A model generated the notes under the pieces. That model ran no database searches and was not told where the DNA came from. It saw nothing but the letters and a program-made list of their open reading frames with translations. A DNA stretch of 64,000 nt from Symbiodinium sp. CCMP2592. Lineage: Eukaryota; Sar; Dinophyceae; Suessiales; Symbiodiniaceae. The translations under genes and the position numbers were made by a program. Shown piece after piece: positions 63,999 to 64,000 of this stretch (positions within the stretch are counted from its first letter, which is position 1; the number at the start of each line of letters is the position of its first letter). The DNA is taken from positions 186,001 through 250,000 of the forward strand of contig CAJNDT010003535.1 of assembly GCA_905221615.1 (NCBI GenBank), read 5' to 3'.

Positions 63999-64000
63999 GC

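Overview
The window looks like nuclear DNA of a dinoflagellate, possibly a symbiodiniacean, although the species cannot be fixed from sequence alone. Almost every convincing gene is on the + strand. The one gene whose splice sites I could solve exon by exon uses mostly GC-AG introns (9 GC, 4 GT and one tentative GA donor) with AG|G acceptors, a known dinoflagellate habit. The intergenic and intronic DNA is full of interspersed TTTAGGG/CCCTAAA telomere-like heptamers and about 100-bp inverted-repeat (MITE-like) elements. No rRNA, tRNA, CRISPR or bacterial-type signal was seen.

Layout. 1-5.3 kb: repeats only, including a fold-back made of homopolymer runs (1.80-1.98 kb) and several MITEs. 5.4-10.9 kb: a multi-exon + strand locus with a coiled-coil segment, an hAT-transposase-like segment and a Cys-rich zinc-finger segment. 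10.9-17.7 kb: gene-poor, with one hypothetical ORF at 15.4 kb. 17.8-21.05 kb: a repeat knot with a tandem array, a 0.9-kb compound inverted repeat, and a long-TIR fold-back element carrying the 3' end of a non-LTR reverse transcriptase. 21.3-30 kb: a series of + strand exons of unknown function, interrupted by MITEs, a nearly perfect 107-nt palindrome and a 40-bp tandem array. 31.3-35 kb: an unknown ORF followed by a two-exon C5 cytosine DNA methyltransferase.

From about 36 kb the texture changes abruptly to telomere-like heptamers, MITEs and microsatellites. Embedded in this from 40.08 to 61.8 kb are at least 18 tiny exons (roughly 27-80 nt). In order, they spell the N domain, P domain and TM5-TM6 of a P2-type cation-transporting ATPase (KGAPE, DPPR, MITGD, TGDGVND|APAL, DDNFSTIV, NLVT). 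From exon 4 to exon 18 the reading phases match at all 14 junctions, so this is a real or very recently real gene made almost invisible by its introns. Its 5' half (A domain, DKTGTLT) and 3' end were not found. 62-64 kb holds MITE remnants, tetranucleotide repeats and, at the right edge, an open frame on the - strand that may mark a strand switch.

How the parts relate: the genes show no shared pathway. The common theme is mobile DNA (hAT-like and RT remnants, a methyltransferase of a type also known in dinoflagellate retroelements, and several MITE families). The MITEs and telomere-like repeats sit in introns and in two cases directly abut 3' splice sites.
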